This document shows, piece after piece, positions 60,952-64,000 of a stretch of DNA of 64,000 bases. Source of the DNA: an uncultured Treponema sp. (lineage in GTDB: Bacteria; Spirochaetota; Spirochaetia; Treponematales; Treponemataceae); contig CAKULY010000006.1 in assembly GCA_934667505.1 (NCBI GenBank), forward strand, positions 1 to 64,000. The letters run 5' to 3'. Each line of letters opens with the position of its first letter. Positions within the stretch are counted from its first letter, which is position 1. A program made the translations under genes and the position numbers. The notes under the pieces were generated by a model. The model was not told the origin of the DNA. It was given only the letters and a program-made list of their open reading frames with translations, and ran no database searches.

Positions 60952-62118
60952 TTACAGTATTTTTCCTAAATCAATTTGGATGAAGCCTGATTTTCCTGTG
61001 TTTATAAAGGAAGATTCTTCCCAGCCTGCGTAAACGTGGCTTCCAGAAATTGAAAAATCTGTATAAATAAAACCTTCTGGCAGTTTTGGGAATTTCATAG
61101 CGCAGGTTTTTCCTTTGTTAAAAATATTTTTGCCATAAAGCGCACCATTTATATAGAAAGAACCGTCTTCAAAAAGTGCTGCGGAAAAAATATCGCTTAT
61201 TAAGCAGTTTGCCTTAAGAACTTTTTCGCCTTGAACTTTTGCAGTTGTTTCAAAATATCTTGGAGAATGGCTGCCTGCTGTATAAACTTTTACGGAAAGC
61301 TTATGCTTTTTTTGCACGGATTTTAAAAGTTCCTGAATTCTTTGCGGTGCTTGCGTAAAGTTTTCAATCTGTCTTGAACTTCTAAATGACTGGGAATCTG
61401 TTTTTTGAATAAATATTTCTTTTTCTGCAGAAACTGGCGACAACGAAAGCAGGTCTTTTTTTACTTGAAAAGTTATATACAAAAATTCTGTTTTCGAAGC
61501 GTCTGATTTTTTTACGCTGCAAGTCCAAAATTGCCCGTCCCAAACAAAATCCGTTATTTCGCAATTTGAATCTAACTTTAAATTTTCAACATTTATTACA
61601 GGGTAAAAAACATTTAGATTAGGATTGAACTGAATAAGAAAAGCGTTTAAGAAATCGTTGTCATTTTTTTTTGCATTATTAAAAAATGCGCTCTTATATA
61701 CGGAAAAAACTGGGATTTCATCATAAAAAACTAAATTTGACGCAGTTTTGTCCGCAAAAAGAGTTGAATCTGTTGCAAAATTTATTTTTTCATCTTCAAA
61801 CACAAGAATTCCTGCTCTGTTTACAATTGCAAATCCTTTTGGAATGGAATATTCATTTTCTTCGCTTTGCATTTGTGAAGACGCGGCGGAAATTCTAATG
61901 CTTTCAGTCCATGGTTTTGATATGGCATAAGGAACGTTTTGAATTCTGTCTGTCTGAATGTATTCATTGTTAGAAAAATAAAACCACTTGTGAACTGTAG
62001 TTTTTATTTCAGGCTGTGCAATTTCAATTGGATTCGGCTTTTTTGAACAGGAAAATGTTATAAAACTAAAAATTGCAATCAGGCTGAACAAAAAAGTAAA
62101 ATAAGACCTATTCTGCAT
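60952..62118 (-). CDS. Lipoprotein of unknown function
   Basis: 388 residues; lipobox TFSC (Cys 24). Mostly beta-strand-like with repeated Phe-rich strands (FAIVNRAGILVFEDEKI, FYINGALYGKNIF, SGSHVYAGWEESSF), suggesting a propeller or beta-sandwich (inference). Family not recognised. It is the second gene after the lipoprotein at 62140-63036, 21 bases apart, and its stop is followed at once by repeat D. Confidence 0.7.
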   Translation of the reverse strand: MQNRSYFTFLFSLIAIFSFITFSCSKKPNPIEIAQPEIKTTVHKWFYFSNNEYIQTDRIQNVPYAISKPWTESIRISAASSQMQSEENEYSIPKGFAIVNRAGILVFEDEKINFATDSTLFADKTASNLVFYDEIPVFSVYKSAFFNNAKKNDNDFLNAFLIQFNPNLNVFYPVINVENLKLDSNCEITDFVWDGQFWTCSVKKSDASKTEFLYITFQVKKDLLSLSPVSAEKEIFIQKTDSQSFRSSRQIENFTQAPQRIQELLKSVQKKHKLSVKVYTAGSHSPRYFETTAKVQGEKVLKANCLISDIFSAALFEDGSFYINGALYGKNIFNKGKTCAMKFPKLPEGFIYTDFSISGSHVYAGWEESSFINTGKSGFIQIDLGKIL

Positions 62119-62139
62119 TTTTTTAGTTTATATCCCCAT

Positions 62140-63036
62140 TCAATTTAATTCAAGAGATAATTCTTTTTGAGAATTTACAAGCGCTGACAAAATGCTGATT
62201 TCTTGGTCTTTATATAAAAATATTTCTGTTTTATTTTGTTTCAACGCAATGCAGTCCAGCTTGTTGTTTTGCGGTATGTAATTTGAAAGTATGTGGCATT
62301 CTGAAAAATTTGTGCTTTGCAGTTGTAAAAGAGTTGAATCAGAAAAAAAATTATTATTGCTTTGCGTTAAATAAGAATTTTTAAAATCTGCGCACTTTAT
62401 TGCGCTTATTATTGTATTTTTTTCTAAATTCCAGGGATTATAAAAATTTTTAAAGTCTTTTTCTTTCGATTCCAAAACTTCTGCAAATTTTTCCCAGTTA
62501 AAGTGGGCGGCATAGTTTTTTATTTGTTCTGCAGAAAGGGAATTTATTTCTGCCAAAGAGTAAATTGTGCTTAAGATATTTGCTTCAAATCCTAATAGCC
62601 ATGAAAGCTGCGTTTTTCCCGGAAAAACAGTTCCTGCTGGAAGAAAAAAATCTTTTAAGCAAAAATTGTATTTTGCATCTGCAGCATCTACAGATGCTAT
62701 CTCCTTATTCAGATTCTGGAAAGGATAGGCGAAAACCGCAATTGGCGAAAATAAATCTGTTTCAATAAGAAAAGATTTTTCATTTTTTTGCAGAAAAAAC
62801 TCTTCAATACAGTTATTCCGCCTGACAACAATTTTCCAAAACCCGCTATTATTGTCCGCAGTGTTGCTGTTTTGTTCATCGGCTTCAGTGCAAAAAAATA
62901 ATTCTGTTTGAAGAAGTTCTTCTTGGCTTGGCAAAAAGAATTCTTTTGTTTGAATTTGCTGCTTGCAACTAAAAAATGAGAAAAATATGCAAATGCAAAA
63001 AAAATCAAAAATTGGGTAAAAGCTTTTTTTCTTCAT
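62140..63036 (-). CDS. Lipoprotein of unknown function
   Basis: 298 residues; signal peptide with lipobox FFSC (Cys 24). Rich in Phe, Asn, Glu and Lys. No family recognised. A TATAAT lies four bases before the ATG and no ribosome site is present. Lies 41 bases after rnhA and probably forms a small envelope operon with the next lipoprotein. Confidence 0.68.
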   Translation of the reverse strand: MKKKSFYPIFDFFCICIFFSFFSCKQQIQTKEFFLPSQEELLQTELFFCTEADEQNSNTADNNSGFWKIVVRRNNCIEEFFLQKNEKSFLIETDLFSPIAVFAYPFQNLNKEIASVDAADAKYNFCLKDFFLPAGTVFPGKTQLSWLLGFEANILSTIYSLAEINSLSAEQIKNYAAHFNWEKFAEVLESKEKDFKNFYNPWNLEKNTIISAIKCADFKNSYLTQSNNNFFSDSTLLQLQSTNFSECHILSNYIPQNNKLDCIALKQNKTEIFLYKDQEISILSALVNSQKELSLELN

Positions 63037-63077
63037 ACATATTATATATGAAGAAAAAAGCTAAAACGGAATTTTTT

Positions 63078-63536
63078 TTACGCTAGTGCAGTGTTTTTTT
63101 TAATTTCTTTTTGGCAAAGCTGGTCGCACAGTTCGTTGTATTCAATTCCTGCATGACCTTTTACCCAATTCCATTCAACATTTAAAGAAGAATTTAAACT
63201 GTCAAGGGCTTGCCACAAATCCTGGTTTTTTACAGCCTTGTTGCCCGCAGTTTTCCAGCCTTTTTTCTTCCAGTTAAAAATCCAGGCGGTTATTCCATTC
63301 TTCACATATTGGCTGTCGCTAAAAAGTTTAATCGTTCTGCCTGCAAAAGCGGGTGTGCTCTTTACTATTGAGAGCGCAGAAATAGCCGCTGTAAGTTCCA
63401 TTCTGTTGTTTGTAGTATATTTTTCACCACCGGAAAGCTGCTTTGCAACTCCGTCTGCAATGATTACAGTTGCCCATCCACCAGGACCTGGATTTCCAAG
63501 ACAACCTCCGTCGGTGTAAATGATTATTTCGTTCAT
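63078..63536 (-). CDS. rnhA: Ribonuclease HI
   Basis: 152-residue endonuclease that removes RNA from RNA-DNA hybrids. Catalytic Asp in IIYTDGGCLGNPGPGGWA, Glu in TTNNRMELTAAI, Asp in LFSDSQYVKNGI, and the handle region KKKGWKTAGNKAVKNQDLW, then HAGIEYNELCDQ with the last acidic site. Normal length. The start lies 11 bases after the SIMPL gene stop, with a weak ribosome site. Confidence 0.97.
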   Translation of the reverse strand: MNEIIIYTDGGCLGNPGPGGWATVIIADGVAKQLSGGEKYTTNNRMELTAAISALSIVKSTPAFAGRTIKLFSDSQYVKNGITAWIFNWKKKGWKTAGNKAVKNQDLWQALDSLNSSLNVEWNWVKGHAGIEYNELCDQLCQKEIKKNTALA

Positions 63537-63547
63537 TTTTGAGCAGC

Positions 63548-64000
63548 CTATTTAAGCAAGTATTCTACAGTTGTAACTACGCGGACATTCTTTTTTTCTT
63601 CAAGGCCTACAGCTGCGTCATTTATAGAAAACAAACCTTGTGTGGCATTTTTAATTTTTCCTACCCGGCTGCCAGAATCGTGTGCGAACTGCTCTGCTGC
63701 TTGCCTTGCATTTTTTGTGGCGAGCGCAATCATTTCCGGCTTTATGTCGTTTAAGGCTGTAAAGTCAAAAGTGATTCGAGAATCATAATCTTGACTCAAC
63801 GTAATTCCAAAGGCTGCAAGTTTTAAAGAGTCATTGTGGGCTTTTTTTACAGCATCAATTTTGTTCGAGCGGACAAGAACCGTTGCTTTTCCTATATATT
63901 TGTATGAAAGCCTGTCTTGGTCAAGGTATAGGTTTACGGAATTGTCAACGATGTTTGCCGCTTGAACAGTAAAATCCTCTTGTGAAAGTCCATACCCTTT
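63548..64000 (-). CDS. SIMPL (DUF541) domain protein, N-terminus cut by window edge
   Basis: The last 150 residues of a SIMPL-domain protein, open to the window edge. LSYKYIGKATVLVRSNKID, ALNDIKPEMIALATKNARQA, then AEQFAHDSGSRVGKIKNATQG and the closing NVRVVTTVEYLLK are family blocks. SIMPL proteins are usually exported and of uncertain function. Upstream of rnhA in the same direction, probably in one transcript. Confidence 0.85.
   Translation of the reverse strand, partial: KGYGLSQEDFTVQAANIVDNSVNLYLDQDRLSYKYIGKATVLVRSNKIDAVKKAHNDSLKLAAFGITLSQDYDSRITFDFTALNDIKPEMIALATKNARQAAEQFAHDSGSRVGKIKNATQGLFSINDAAVGLEEKKNVRVVTTVEYLLK

Noticed and set aside
60786..60983. A conserved peptide (…NCSYRTKSSQI…) open in five repeat copies, suggesting a small protein family
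   Set aside because: Comparing copies B and D codon by codon, nearly all differences change the amino acid and only one is silent, the opposite of protein selection. The conservation follows DNA pairing.

Overview
The window reads as chromosomal DNA of a host-associated spirochaete, most likely a Treponema. Reasons: low G+C, A/T-rich intergenic DNA, many lipoproteins with treponemal-style signal peptides (…FSC, …FFSC), an archaeal-type UMP kinase, a class II-like PurE, and a gene order (double cyclic-nucleotide-binding protein, murB, cysS, ECF sigma factor) that I remember from Treponema pallidum (about TP0089-TP0092). The species is not determined. No rRNA, tRNA, CRISPR array, prophage or full-length insertion sequence was seen.

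Layout. 1-4.6 kb: partial GTP-type PEP carboxykinase, pyruvate kinase with a C-terminal extra domain, a PhnP-like hydrolase, ribosomal protein L28. 4.8-13.6 kb: a large CotH/fibronectin/InlB-repeat lipoprotein, uvrB-htrA, an outer-membrane-like protein, RadC, a GH73 glucosaminidase. 13.9-19.2 kb: cysS, then an ECF sigma/anti-sigma operon that continues into a pseudo-transglutaminase and pyrH. 19.6-27.4 kb: murB, a double cNMP-binding protein, small secreted proteins, a TPR and a PilZ protein, and hypothetical envelope proteins. 27.7-34.1 kb: a GH13 amylase, purE, purM-purN and glyS. 34.2-46.4 kb: a divergent aldo/keto reductase, a divergent HD-GYP protein, then a minus-strand envelope block (lepB, PBP with PASTA, DUF115/Maf), a LysM-M23 peptidase, a beta-propeller/NodB-like protein, a D,D-carboxypeptidase and aroC. 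46.4-64 kb: a large membrane LuxR regulator, dapA-asd, a small heat-shock protein, an RluA pseudouridine synthase, parC, an IMPACT protein, an oligopeptide-binding protein, lipoproteins, rnhA and a SIMPL-domain fragment.

The most unusual content is intergenic. (1) A family of foldback repeats, about 200 bp when complete, occurs only between genes: seven long copies plus short or broken ones. Their arms stay complementary within each copy although the sequence differs between copies, with several compensatory double changes. Two copies carry a second 131-bp inverted-repeat element at exactly the apex of the foldback, in opposite relative orientation. The two inserts differ at only two bases, which are partners in the same base pair. 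(2) Many genes lack a Shine-Dalgarno sequence and start 6-13 bases after a good -10 hexamer, which suggests widespread leaderless or near-leaderless transcription. (3) The small heat-shock gene has a perfect sigma-54 promoter with an upstream inverted repeat. (4) Five 15-bp palindromes spaced 20-21 bp apart fill the promoter gap between an RluA gene and a lipoprotein gene. (5) Several proteins keep a recognisable enzyme fold but have lost key catalytic residues, most strikingly a membrane hybrid kinase-LuxR protein lacking both the phospho-accepting His and Asp.
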